Shown: positions 9,251 to 20,575, counted from the stretch's first letter. The stretch is 27,500 nt of DNA from Anaeromyces robustus (GCA_002104895.1 MCFG01000263.1:1-27500), one strand, 5' to 3'. Notes: a model not told the origin generated them from the letters alone. Program-made: numbers and translations.

Positions 9251-11728
9251 CATTTCCATTCTAAATTATTATTAACTTTATTAGCTACTATACCATCTAC
9301 TTTTGCTGCCGTCAATGGTAGATGTACTGGTAGAAATGGTATTTGTATTTCTACAGGTAATTGTAATAAATATGGAGGTACTTATTACAAAGGAAAATGT
9401 CCAAATGATGCAAATGACATTAGATGTTGTGATAATATTCCTTGTACAGCTAATGATGGAAGAAAAGGTAATTGTGTATTTACTAATCAATGTAGTGGTG
9501 GTGAAACTATTGGTGGAAAATGTCCAGGAGGTAATGACTTTAAATGTTGTGTTCCTAAAAAACCAGATTACGCCGGTAGACCATGTAAAGGAGTAGAAGG
9601 TACTTGTATTAATGTTGATAATCAAGGTTGTGATACTGAAAAAGTAAAAGGTAAATGTGATGGTCCAGCTAATATTCAATGTTGTCTTAAAAAACTTAGA
9701 GGTGTTGACGAACGATGCAATGGAGTAGCTGGTACTTGTATAGATACTGCTAAAAAAAGTTGTGGTACTGAAATTGTTCCTAATGTATGTCCAGGAATAG
9801 ATAGAGTTAAATGTTGTCTTGATAAAAAACCAGATTATGTTGGTAGACCATGTAAAGGAGTAGAAGGTACTTGTATTAATGTTGATAATCAAGGTTGTGA
9901 TACTGAAAAAGTAAAAGGTAAATGTGATGGTCCAGCTAATATTCAATGTTGTCTTAAAAAACTAAGAGGTGTTGATGAAAGATGCAACGGAGTAGCTGGT
10001 ACTTGTATAGATACTGCTAAAAAAAGTTGTGGTACTGAAATTGTTCCTAATGTATGTCCAGGAATAGATAGAGTTAAATGTTGTCTTGACGAAAAACCAG
10101 ATTACGTTGGTAGACCATGTAAAGGAGTAGAAGGTACTTGTATTAATGTTGATAATCAAGGTTGTGATACTGTAAAAGTAAAAGGTAAATGTGATGGTCC
10201 AGCTAATATTCAATGTTGTCTAAAAACTTCACCAAACCCTTCTAAATCATCTTGTAGTTTTCAAGGATTATCCGGTACTTGTATAAATAAAGGAGATTGT
10301 AATGCTAGTACTCACTTTTATGTTGATGGAGCATGTCCAAAGGATGGTCCTAATGTTAAATGTTGTATTAAGAGAGAAAACTGTAGTGATAATAGTGGAA
10401 AATGTTTAACCGAACAACTTTGTCTCAAAGAAGGTGGTACTACAGAAAAAAATAAATGTCCTAAATATGGTAAAGATATTAAATGTTGTCATAAAGGTAA
10501 TAATCCACAACCACAACCACAACCACAACCAAATCCTTCTAAATCATCTTGTAGTTTTCAAGGATTAAGTGGTACTTGTATAAATAAAGGAGATTGTAAT
10601 GCTAATACCCACTTTTATGTTGATGGAGCATGTCCAAAGGATGGTCCTAATGTTAAATGTTGTATTAAAAGAGAAAACTGTAGTGATAATAGTGGAAAAT
10701 GTTTAACCGAACAACTTTGTCTTAAAGAAGGTGGTACTACAGTAAAAAATAAATGTCCTAAATATGGTAAAGATATTAAATGTTGTCATAAAGGTAATAA
10801 TCCACAACCACAACCACAACCACAACCACAACCACAACCAAATCCTTCTAAATCATCTTGTAGTTTTCAAGGATTAAGTGGTACTTGTATAAATAAAGGA
10901 GATTGTAATGCTAATACTCACTTTTATGTTGATGGAGCATGTCCAAAGGATGGTCCTAATGTTAAATGTTGTATTAAAAGAGAAAACTGTAGTGATAATA
11001 GTGGAAAATGTTTAACCGAACAACTTTGTCTTAAAGAAGGTGGTACTACAGAAAAAAATAAATGTCCTAAATATGGTAAAGATATTAAATGTTGTCATAA
11101 AGGTAATAATCCACAACCACAACCACAACCACAACCACAACCACAACCAAATCCAAATCCAAGTTCAGTTTTTGATAAATATAAAGAATTTGCTTATGAG
11201 AATTTCTTGAAAACTAGTCATAAGGTTTCCAACATTCCAGGAGAAAATGAAAAAAAAAATCTCGAATATCTTGTAGATAAATGCCTTAACCCGATCCGTG
11301 AATTATATGGAAAACCTGTTATTGTTAACAGTGGATACCGCAGTGAAGAACTTAATAATGAATTAATAAGATTAGGATATCATGCTTCAAAAACTAGTCT
11401 CCATTTATATGGTATGGCTGCTGATATTGACTTTGATCCAAAGTATGATACAGATCTTATGGCACTTTATAAAACTATTCTTAAATTTGGCGAATTTGAT
11501 GAATTTATTATTGAAGCAGATGAACATGGTCATACATGGGCACATGTTGGTTGCCAAAAAAAAACTCGTAAAATGATAAAATGCTGGAGAGAGGATACTT
11601 CACCTCATGTTAAAAAAATTACAGAAGGTAAATATTATTCCGATTTAGATGAAAATAATGATAAAGATAGAAAAGATAAAAAGAAAATTGATGAATGTAT
11701 GGAAAGAAATAAAGTTGATAGAACATAG
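9248..11728 (+). CDS. Secreted Cys-rich modular M15 zinc peptidase
   Basis: 826 residues, no introns. Residues 1-20 are a signal peptide (LLLTLLATIPSTFA). Thirteen modules, each with six cysteines ending in CC, follow at 26-61, 66-101, 113-146, 157-190, 202-235, 246-279, 291-324, 336-373, 379-414, 435-472, 478-513, 538-575 and 581-616. Proline-glutamine linkers sit at 420-428, 519-531 and 622-634. Residues about 642-770 match the M15 (Peptidase_M15_3-like) fold: NLEYLV, NPIRELYGKPVIVNSGYRS (Arg698), H719-LYG-M-AA-D726, FIIE756 and W764-A-H766. H719, D726 and H766 are the expected zinc ligands and E756 the likely catalytic base, so all key residues are present. M15 enzymes cut D-Ala-containing bonds or L-Ala-D-Glu in bacterial peptidoglycan. 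The last 30 residues are highly charged. The predicted role is an exported enzyme attacking bacterial walls, with the modules binding substrate or protecting the protein. The missing introns and the bacterial family fit horizontal transfer followed by fusion. Confidence 0.93.
9560..10219 (+). repeat. 267-bp intragenic tandem duplication (2.5 copies)
   Basis: A unit of 89 codons (two cysteine modules plus the KKPDY linker) starts at 9560, 9827 and 10094. The third copy holds only its first module. The copies are nearly identical in DNA, differing at scattered third positions and a few residues (A109/V198, E131/V309), so the expansion is recent or homogenised by gene conversion. Confidence 0.9.
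10235..11149 (+). repeat. Three copies of a 297-309 bp intragenic repeat
   Basis: Units starting at 10235, 10532 and 10841 (NPSKSSCSFQGLSGTC onward) each encode two cysteine modules and end in a CCACAA-repeat (Pro-Gln) linker. The linker has 4, 6 and 6 PQ pairs, which accounts for the length difference. Apart from that the copies are almost identical in DNA. Confidence 0.9.
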
Positions 11729-12600
11729 AAAAGATAAATAAAAAAAATTCAAACCTATAGTTATAAATATAATTATTATATAATTAATAAAATCAAATAA
11801 ATAATAAATAATAATAAATGAAAATTTAAATAAGTTAATATTTACTTATTATTAATAGTAGATAAATCTAAAAATATATACTAAATAAAATAAATAAGAA
11901 TGGTATATATATTATAAAAATATATAATAATAATAAAAAATATATGTTATTAACAATAATAAATTGTTAATATAATAATTTAATATTTATATTAAATAAT
12001 AAGTAAATAAAAATTAAATAAAAATTAAAATTAATTAAATATTAAATAATTATTAAATAAATATTAAATAAATAAAAATTAAATAAAAATTAGAATTAAA
12101 TAAAAATTAAATAAAAATTCGAATTAAATAAAAATTAAATAAAAATTAAATAAAAATTAGAATTAAATAAAAATTAAATAAAAATTAAATAAAAATTAAA
12201 TAAATATTAAATATATAATAATTAAATAAAAATTAGAATTAAATAATAAATAAATAAATAAATAAATAATTATAATAATATATAAATATATATATAATTT
12301 ATTTAATTATTTTCTCATTTTTAAAAATTTAATTTTAAAATCATATATTTGTATGATTATCAAATTATTTAACTATTAATGTTTATTTTATTTATTGAAA
12401 TTTGTTCCTCATAAATATTAGTTTGTTAATATTTATACTATATAAAACTATATAAATAACAGCGGAATAAAATCTGTATTGCTAAATATTAAAAATTATT
12501 GTTTTTTTTTTATTATACATATATTTAATAAAAATTTCATTAAAATTTTGATATTAAAATTTTATGAATGAACTTTTATAATTTAACTATTAGTTTCTTA
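11729..12600. other. AT-only spacer with an 11-nt minisatellite
   Basis: The 3' flank of the M15 gene. No gene is visible. 12004-12245 holds a degenerate tandem array; the rest is ATATTA-type sequence. A slightly GC-richer spot near 12459-12480 (AGCGGAATAAAATCTG) resembles one at 13000-13015 (AGCGGAGTGAAATCCG). Confidence 0.55.
12004..12245. repeat. Minisatellite, unit about 11 nt (AAATAAAAATT)
   Basis: Repeated TAAATAAAAAT units, some with a GAATT variant (12088, 12120, 12158, 12236). The variants recur in a pattern, which suggests block duplication of several units. Confidence 0.75.
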
Positions 12601-12639
12601 AGAAATTATATCTAGTGCAAATAATTTTTAAATAATATT

Positions 12640-13065
12640 TAAAATGCGGATCTATATCCGCTTTTATTTAATATTCAACAGGTTTACAATAATATAAAGG
12701 GGTTAGAAGATTTTTTTTAATAAAAACCGTACCAGTTATTTGCAGCTTTCTAAAGATATTATTCCAATAGTACAAATCTAAACTTAAATTTACATCCTTC
12801 AAGACCAAGAGCGTTGACGTCAAACTGATAAGACATAATAATAATATCTCTAATCATGATATTATTGCAATTACAGGACCTTCAGAGTCTTTTTTTTTGT
12901 AAGAAATGATAATAATAACCCCGAGGTAGTGTTTAGTGGATACTATACTATCTTTAATATAGATGCTACTTCTTTATTTTATAATATTGTATCATTTAAA
13001 GCGGAGTGAAATCCGAATAGTACTCATTAAAGGAATTACTATAATTTCAGAAATCTATTATACTT
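12640..13065 (+). pseudogene. Possible coding relic, unrecognised
   Basis: An island with more G/C than its flanks. Fragments that look translated on the plus strand are QLSKDIIPIV, NLHPSRPRAL, HDIIAITGPSES and NPEVVFSGYYTIFNIDATS, spread over different frames with stops between them. A ligand-binding (periplasmic-binding-like) origin crossed my mind because of ITGPSES, but the evidence is too thin to name a family. Confidence 0.22.
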
Positions 13066-14150
13066 TTATTTAATTAAAAATATTTATAATAAATTATTTA
13101 GATAGTACTTTTTTTAGATTTATTTTTTGTTCCTGTTCTATCTTAATTATTTGTACTAAACCTAAATGTATTAATGACTTTTTAATAAATAAAAACATAG
13201 AAGTGTACTCCCTTCCTTTAGTTTAAAAAAAATTAATATTTAAAAATTATTTTCGCTTTTATTTAAAAGCATTCTATATAATTTTTAAATCATTATATAT
13301 AAAAATTAAAAAAAATTTGAATATTATTCTTAGTTATTGATAATATATATCAATAATTATACCATAAGTAATATAACAAATTCAATATTTAAAATATCAA
13401 AAAAAATATAAATTATAATATTAATTATATATTAGAGAGCATTTATTAAACTTTAATAATAAATAAATAATTTTTCTAAAATTAGTTTGAGATGAAGTTA
13501 AAAAAAAAATTAAATGTTACTTTTTTCCTATATATAAAATCAAATATTATGTATATATTGATTATAAAATTGTATTTTTTTTAATGGTGTATTTATTAAA
13601 ATTATAGCATTTAAAACAGAAACATTTATTTTTTAAATATACATTTATTTATATATTAAAAAAAAGATAATAATATATTAATAATATAAAAATATCATTA
13701 TTATTATTTATTATTATTTATTATTATTTATTATTATTTATTATTATTATTATTTATTATTATTATTATTATTATTATTTATAAAATTCATCAATTAAGA
13801 TAAGAGTATAATTCATTTATAATCAAAAAAAATTAAAATTAGTCAAATTATTATTACATTAAATGCTCTTTTATATTAATTATTAAGTAAATTAGATAAA
13901 AATATTTTTAATAAACATGAAATAATAAAGAAAAAAAATTTAATATAAGTTTTATTTATTATTTTATATATTTATTATCATTTATTTATTTATTTATTTT
14001 TTGTATAAAAATTATGTTGATAAGTAAAAACAATTTTTAAAATTTATGAATTAATCAAGCATTAATATAATAATAAAATTTTTATATAATATAAAATTAA
14101 CTAATATAATAAGTATCCTACAGTATATTATATAAAAGGGGGATAAAGTA
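13066..14150. other. AT-only spacer with a TTA microsatellite
   Basis: No gene seen. 13697-13782 is TTATTA/TTATTTA repeat. The remainder is A/T runs and ATATTA stretches. Confidence 0.55.
13697..13782. repeat. TTATTA / TTATTTA microsatellite
   Basis: Alternation of TTATTATTTA units and pure TTA runs over about 86 bp. Confidence 0.85.
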
Positions 14151-14872
14151 ATAAATGAAGAAGTTAATAATATGAATATATATACTTCCAAAATTAACAT
14201 ATATAAAAGAATATTTGGATCTCCAGATAATTAATATATTATTAAACGATTTTTAAAAAGATATAATAAACATGGATGTAAAGGATGATGAAGAAATTGA
14301 GTTACTTGATAAAGAATTATTTATTGATGAATCTGAATATAATGATCGAATAATATAAAAAAATCTATTGAAATTAACGTTCCTGAAACAAACAAACAAA
14401 AAAATCAGAGAAAAATTTTCTATTAAAAAAGAGAAGGAAAATTTACCAAAAAAAAATTATTGTGGAAATAAAAGTTTAGTTGTAAATATTAATACTATTA
14501 TTTTAATATAAAATGTTATCATTAAAAAAAATACATTAATATATTAAAAATGATTCTTCTGTTATTCTTATTTTATGTAATATAAAAATTCTACAAATAA
14601 AAATTATAATAAATTTAACGAAGAAAAAAAAAAAGTTAAATGATATTGAATTAATAGGTTATAATGGTTTATTTGATTTAATAGTAAAAGTTTAATAATT
14701 ATTATTAGGGTTAGTTACAAATTTTTAAAAATTTTTTCTATATGGTTTTCCATTAAGGATTAGGGGTTTATACCAATGGATATTTTTCTACTTTTTTATT
14801 TTTACGAATAATCCAAAAAAAATGTATGAAGTAGTTAAAAAAAAGTTATTATTATCCAAAAAAAAAAAATAA
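14151..14872 (+). pseudogene. Broken plus-strand coding relic, unknown family
   Basis: Several coding-like pieces lie in different frames. An ATG at 14272 gives MDVKDDEEIELLDKELFIDE and stops at 14356-14358. A second frame then gives SIEINVPETNKQK, a third gives REKFSIKKEKENLPKKNYCG, and around 14634 LNDIELIGYNGLFDLIV. The frame 14729-14872 reads LYGFPLRIRGLYQWIFFYFF, then TNNPKKMYEVVKKK, before a TAA. The acidic start, conserved-looking GFPLRIRG and TNNP segments, and local rise in GC favour a decayed gene over chance. No domain is recognised. Confidence 0.35.
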
Positions 14873-15179
14873 ATAATAAAAATTAATTAATAGTAATGTA
14901 AATCATAAATAATAATATAAAAAATATTTTAATTTAAATTTGATATAAAAAAGTCATGTTCTTATATATATAATATTATTAAAATAAAAGATTGTATTAT
15001 TAAATAAAATAATCTATATATATTTTGTTTTATTTTGTTTTATTTTGTTTTACTTTTAATTTTTTTTAATAAAAAAATATTTGTTTTATTTTAATGATTT
15101 ATTTTTTAATTTCAATATTGTAATATTGTAATTGGTTTTATGATTCTTTCTTTTTTTTTAATTCATTTTTTTCTATGAT
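14873..15179. other. AT-only spacer
   Basis: A/T runs; a short TTTTGTTTTA 10-nt tandem repeat lies near 15022-15052. Nothing else seen. Confidence 0.5.
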
Positions 15180-15660
15180 TTATTTATTTAATTTGTTATA
15201 TAATCCAAGAGAACTTATTTTAAAACATATTTTGTTTTTTATCATGTTTTTCACATTTTGAAACATGTAAATTATTACTATAGAGAAAAGACGTAATTTA
15301 CTACCATTTTTAATGGTAATAAGTTGATTATTTTTATTATAAATATCAATAAATATTGAAATAAGGTCCACCATAATTGAATTTTATGTTGGTCTTTAGA
15401 ACAATCAACAATATTAAAATTATTATAACCTTATTTGGTAATCTTAGCACTTAAACCTAAACAATAATTAGATGGTACCTACTCTACTTTGGATTATCGT
15501 AGTTAGGTATTATCAGATAAATAAAGAAAAGATAGTTTAGTATAATGAAGTAATATGCCAAGTATATAAAATTTAGTACCTTGACTATTATTATTATCTG
15601 ATTTCATTTACAATATTAAATATTTGATAATTATTTTTAAACTTGTTAACAAAGAAATAA
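15180..15660 (-). pseudogene. Relic of a lectin-like (beta-trefoil?) protein
   Basis: On the minus strand, successive frames give FKNNYQIFNIVNE (near 15610-15640), then DNNNSQGTKFYILGILLHYT, then VPSNYCLGLSAKITK, a TAA, and YNNFNIVDCSKDQHKIQLW running without a stop into the frame that ends at 15180. The CLGLS...VDCS...QLW pattern recalls a ricin-type beta-trefoil repeat (Cys-Leu near the start, Cys before a Q-x-W). At least one stop and two frame changes break it. The lectin assignment is a guess from one partial repeat; that this was once coding is better supported. Confidence 0.33.
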
Positions 15661-16752
15661 TAATTAGAATTAATTTTCTAAGTTACCTTTAAACTTAATA
15701 GAATAAATAATAGAATAAAATAGTATTTTTTAATATTAACTATTTCATTTTAACAAAAGTATTATTAGTGATGATAAAAATAAATTTTATAATTTTATAT
15801 ATATATTTCATTATATATATAGGTTTTTTTTGACATATACATTTGTGTAAGAATAAAAATTTAAATAATAAATAATTTTATTTAATTTTATTTTTTTAAA
15901 AAAAATAAATAAATAAAAAAATAAATAAATAAATTTTATTTGTATAAAGAAAAAATAATCACAAAAAAATAATTATTTTAATGAATGATAATTAAAAAAT
16001 TAAATATTTTATATAGGTAAATTATAATTATTATTAGAATTTTATGGTTTTTTGAAAAGATTTAACAGATATAGATATAAAAAAAATTCAATGCATCATT
16101 ATTATTCATTAAATATATATATATATATTTATTTATTTCAATTTAAAATCCCAATATTTAATAATTAAGATATATTATAATAATCAAATTGATAATTGTT
16201 CTAAAATAAAATTTATAATATTAATAAAATTATAAACTAAAAATATGTATCAACAATTAATTATATTGAAACGGCAAATAAAGTTTCATTTTTTTATTTT
16301 ATTTTTATTTTTTTTTCATTATAATTTTTAATTTCTTTATTCAAAAAATACATTTTTTTTATTTTATTTTATTTATTATTTTATTTTATTTTTATTTTTT
16401 TTTTCATTCTTATTTTTAATTTTTCTTATTCTTTTTTTATTTATGAATTTTTATTCTAATTCTAATTTTAATTTTTATTTTTACTTTTATTGTTATTTTT
16501 TTTAATTATTATTTATCGATACTAATATTTTTTTTTAATAATTTTTTTTTCTATAGAAATTTTATTATTCATATATATAAAAATATTAATTATATATAAA
16601 TTAATAAATTATATATTGTTATATAATCATTATATATATTTATAGATATAATTGAGATAGTTTCTTATAATATTAATAGTTATTATAATAATTTTATTAT
16701 TATTATTATATTAAATATTAATAGAAAAAAATTTTTTTATTTTTTTGTAGGT
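15661..16752. other. AT-only spacer
   Basis: Downstream flank of the CBM18 pseudogene. It holds TATATA tracts (15797-15815, 16117-16130) and a T-rich stretch of TTTTA-type runs (16280-16500). No gene or RNA is visible. Confidence 0.55.
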
Positions 16753-16769
16753 TTATTTATTTATTTTAT

Positions 16770-17393
16770 TTAAATACATTTTCCATGAGATTTTTTGACA
16801 ACCTGTACCACAATATTCATTTTGTTGTTCTACAATAATCATATTTTACTACAACATTTTTTAGTATTTAAACATTTACTATATATACCATCACATTTAC
16901 CACCAATATTACATCTTCTATAAGTTCCTCTACATCCATCACTTTAATGTTCAGCAGTATCATCACAATAACCATATTTACTACAACATCTTCTACTTTT
17001 TGGATATACAGGATTTCCGTTATCAGGTCCACAACGACTATCTGTTGAAAATATTTCGGTTTGTTTGGATTTAGAAGTACTAGTAATTGCTTTTTTCGTT
17101 GAAGTTGCTTTTTTTTGTTGCAGTTTTAGTAGTGGTGGAATCATTCTTATCAAAATTATATTATATTATTTTTATTCAATCTAGGTGTTTAATTTTTTTT
17201 TATCTCCTTCTGTTTGAGATACAAGATATACAATTGCTTTTTGAAACTTCTCCAGCAGTTGTTGCAACTATAAGACTTCCAAAGGATCTATAAGTCCCAT
17301 TGTTATGACCATTTTTATTATCCTGAATCAATACTTATCTAAATGAACAAAGAATTCTGATAAGTCTTTTTTTTTGTTTTGAACAATGACATT
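16770..17393 (-). pseudogene. Broken CBM18 chitin-binding gene
   Basis: Read leftward from about 17393: NVIVQNKKKDLSEFFVHLDK, a TGA, then in another frame NGHNNGTYRSFGSLIVATTA and SNCISC. Next, in the frame 17153-16944, comes a Ser/Thr/Lys linker followed by a CBM18 module (RCGPDNGNPVYPKSRRCCSK, YGYCDDTAEH). That module ends at TAA 16944-16946, where its last cysteine is expected. The same frame resumes with SDGCRGTYRRC and NTKKCCSK. It is then lost at an A-run next to the TGA at 16839-16841. The remaining sequence gives EYCGTGCQK and, after another A-run shift, SHGKC and a TAA at 16770-16772. Two CBM18 modules are thus recognisable, interrupted by one stop and several A-run shifts. Real decay or homopolymer errors would both give this picture. 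It is a relative of the CBM18 gene at the left edge, on the same strand. Confidence 0.7.
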
Positions 17394-17404
17394 CATTTTG
17401 TGTA

Positions 17405-17696
17405 TTTACAAATTTTATTTATTATTATTTATTATTTATTTATTTATTTATTATTTATTTATTTATTTATTATTTATTTATTTATTTATTATTTATTTAT
17501 TTATTTATTATTTATTTATTTATTATTTATTTATTTATCTATTATTTATTTATTTATTATTTATTTATTTATCTATTATTTATTTATTTATTATTTATTA
17601 TTTATATTTATATATTTATATATTTATTTATTTATTATTTATTTATTTATTATATTTATTATTTATTATATTTATATATTTATATATTTATATTAA

Positions 17697-17738
<42 letters not shown>
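17405..17738. repeat. Compound TTTA / AAT microsatellite
   Basis: TTATTTATTTATTTA-type units from 17405 to about 17690, partly as a higher-order repeat (ATTATTTATTTATTT, about 15-19 nt), then (AAT)n to 17738. Long Leu/Ile/Phe/Tyr frames across it are artefacts. Confidence 0.9.
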
Positions 17739-17739
<1 letters not shown>

Positions 17740-17922
17740 TCTAAATTAATATCTAAATTATTAAATTTAATAGACTTATAATAGAATACGCACAAATATA
17801 CACAAAAAAAAAAATTTTTTTTTAAATATATATTTAATTATACATAACTTTATTATAAGGGAATTTTTTGTATTTTTTAATTTACATTTCTCAATGGGGT
17901 GCAGGGTGAATACACCACATTC

Positions 17923-17955
<33 letters not shown>

Positions 17956-18659
17956 TATACAGAATATTATTATATTATAATTATGATTATAATTACAATA
18001 GTTGTAGTTATAATTATAGTTATTATAATATAATATTATATATAATGATTAAAATAAATTTTAATTATTTACATATAATACAAATATTTGTAACTATAAC
18101 TGTTATAATCATAATCATAATCATTAATAATGAAACTTTTTTTCTTTTTTTTTCATTAGATTATTATTATTAAACTTATTATTTATTTTTAATATAAAAT
18201 ATAAATATCTATTTTAATTTCAATAAATAATTATATAAAATAAAAATAAAAGATTAAGAATTATATAAAATTAAAACAAAAAAAAACTTTTATTTTTAGA
18301 TATAAAATTTTAATTTTATTTAAAATAATGCTGTTCTTCGTTATACGAATATCAATCATTATTAATTATCAAACAAAAATTATTAATAATTGTTCAAAAT
18401 GCGTGAATGAAACTGTAACAATACTAAAAAAAAAAAAATAACTTTGATAGTAAAAATTAATAATTTGTGTAACGTGAGATTTTATAATAATAGTAAATAG
18501 TTGTAACAATTTTATTAACAGGAAGATATTGGTTTAATATTTAATTATTAAATTATGATGTAATATTTTAAAACTTAAAATTGATGTTAGTATTTTAATT
18601 ATTAAAATTTATATTAATTATGAATACAATAATTTTTTTATTATTTTATTATTCTTTTT

Positions 18660-18661
<2 letters not shown>

Positions 18662-18747
<86 letters not shown>

Positions 18748-18796
18748 ATTAATAAATAAATAAATTAATAAATAAATAAATAAATAAATAAATAAA
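18662..18796. repeat. (AAAT)n microsatellite
   Basis: About 135 bp of TAAA units with two AATTAA interruptions near 18749 and 18765. Confidence 0.95.
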
Positions 18797-19460
18797 TATT
18801 TTAATTTATTATTTATTTATTTAAATAATTAAATATTGTACAACTTATATATTGTATAGGGACTAAAATCTCAAATTTTATTTTAAATTTTATATTAAAA
18901 ATGAATATTCTTCTATATATTTATAATATATTATTGATATATATTGATATATATTGGTCCTGATTTTGTATAAATCAATTATCTATAATAAATTTTACAA
19001 AATTTAATCTCTTAATTATATTAATTAGGTTTAATATAAAAAATTCTTTACTTTTTTTTTTTTGTTTGTGCATCATAGAAAATTCTAAAATTTAAAAATA
19101 CCTAAATTAATTTAGTTACAAAATCAAATTCATACATTAAATTGTTTTAGTTATTCGTAATACAATATTATGATTATGTTTATAAATACATAAGCTATTT
19201 AAACTTTTTATACGTATTTTGAACAATTTGAACATTTTGAACATTTTGAACATTTTGTTTTTTTATTTTGAATATTATTAAAGTATTAATTTTAAAATAT
19301 TTAAAATACTTTTATAAAATTGATTTTTGTTATTTAGGACTAAATTTTTTTAATCCTTTTACTTTTAAAATATTTTTAATTTAAATTCTATTTTAAAACA
19401 TTTTCATAATAATAATGTTTATGAATATTAATTTTTATAATTTAAATATTCAAATATAAT

Positions 19461-19465
<5 letters not shown>

Positions 19466-19512
<47 letters not shown>

Positions 19513-19517
19513 TAATA

Positions 19518-19565
<48 letters not shown>

Positions 19566-19741
19566 TTAATAATAATATAATAATAATAATAATAATAATA
19601 TTAATAATATTAATAATAATAATAATAATAATAATAATGATAATAATAATAATAAATAATAATAATAATAAATAATAATAATAATAATAATAATGATAAT
19701 AATAATAATAATAATTATAATAATAATAATAATAATAAATA
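19466..19741. repeat. (AAT)n microsatellite, interrupted
   Basis: About 275 bp of AAT units with TAAATAAT, TTAATAAT and TGATAAT variants. The block order suggests duplicated sub-arrays. Confidence 0.95.
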
Positions 19742-20463
19742 AATGAAAAAAAAGGAAAAATAAAAATCCAATATTTATTAATTTATTTATTTATTATAAT
19801 TAATATACAATTAGAATGTAGCAAGTGTATACAAATATTTCATATAACAGAATATTGAGATTAAGTAGAAATTGTTATTTATTTATTTATTTGTTTGTTT
19901 ATTCAATACTTCAATACTTTTTATATAATATTTGAATTTATTTATATGAATTCACATTAATGAACTAGAAATATTTATTTATTAATGGAATAAAAATAAA
20001 AAAATTATAAAATTTAATAATAAATATAATAATAATATTATAATATTAAATCATTTATTTTAAATGATTATTATAATAATCAATTACTAATTTCAATAGA
20101 TAAAAAATATTATAGTATACAACATAAAATTATAATATTTAAAAAAAAAAAATTAAATACAATTTTTACTTATTAAGTAAATAATATAATAAATTAAATA
20201 TCAAATATGCTAATGTTTTTTTTATATCTCAAATGAATAATTATAATATTTAATATTAATAATCTATATATTTATTAATAATTTATTCAAAATTTTTTAA
20301 ATATATTTAATTTTATTTAATTTTATTTTATTTTAATTCATTTTCTATGTAGTTTTCATTACATTTGTTTTACTTTACTATTTATTTTTTTATTATTTTT
20401 ATTATCTTTATTATATTTATATATATATAAATTATAAAAAATAATAATATAATTTTTATAATG

Positions 20464-20575
20464 AAAATATTTTATTTTATTTTATTTTATTTTATTATAA
20501 GAAGTTTTTTTATAAAATAATTATTTCAAAATTTCATTATAAAATAAAATAAAATAAAATAAAATAAAATATTTT
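20464..20575. repeat. Hairpin made of ATTTT and AAAAT arrays
   Basis: AAAATAT followed by TTTAT repeats (20464-20497) is complementary to the AAAAT repeats ending in ATATTTT (20541-20575), around a spacer of about 45 nt. Two oppositely oriented 5-nt arrays form one arm each. Confidence 0.65.

Noticed and set aside
9281-10213. Minus-strand frames of 221 and 83 codons within the M15 gene, and plus-strand frames at 9303-9596 and 11382-11576
   Set aside because: Shadows of the real 826-codon frame; the minus frames repeat because the gene itself is duplicated internally.
17379-17781. Two overlapping plus-strand frames rich in Leu, Ile, Phe and Tyr
   Set aside because: Translation of TTTA repeats that contain no stop in these frames; no biological composition.
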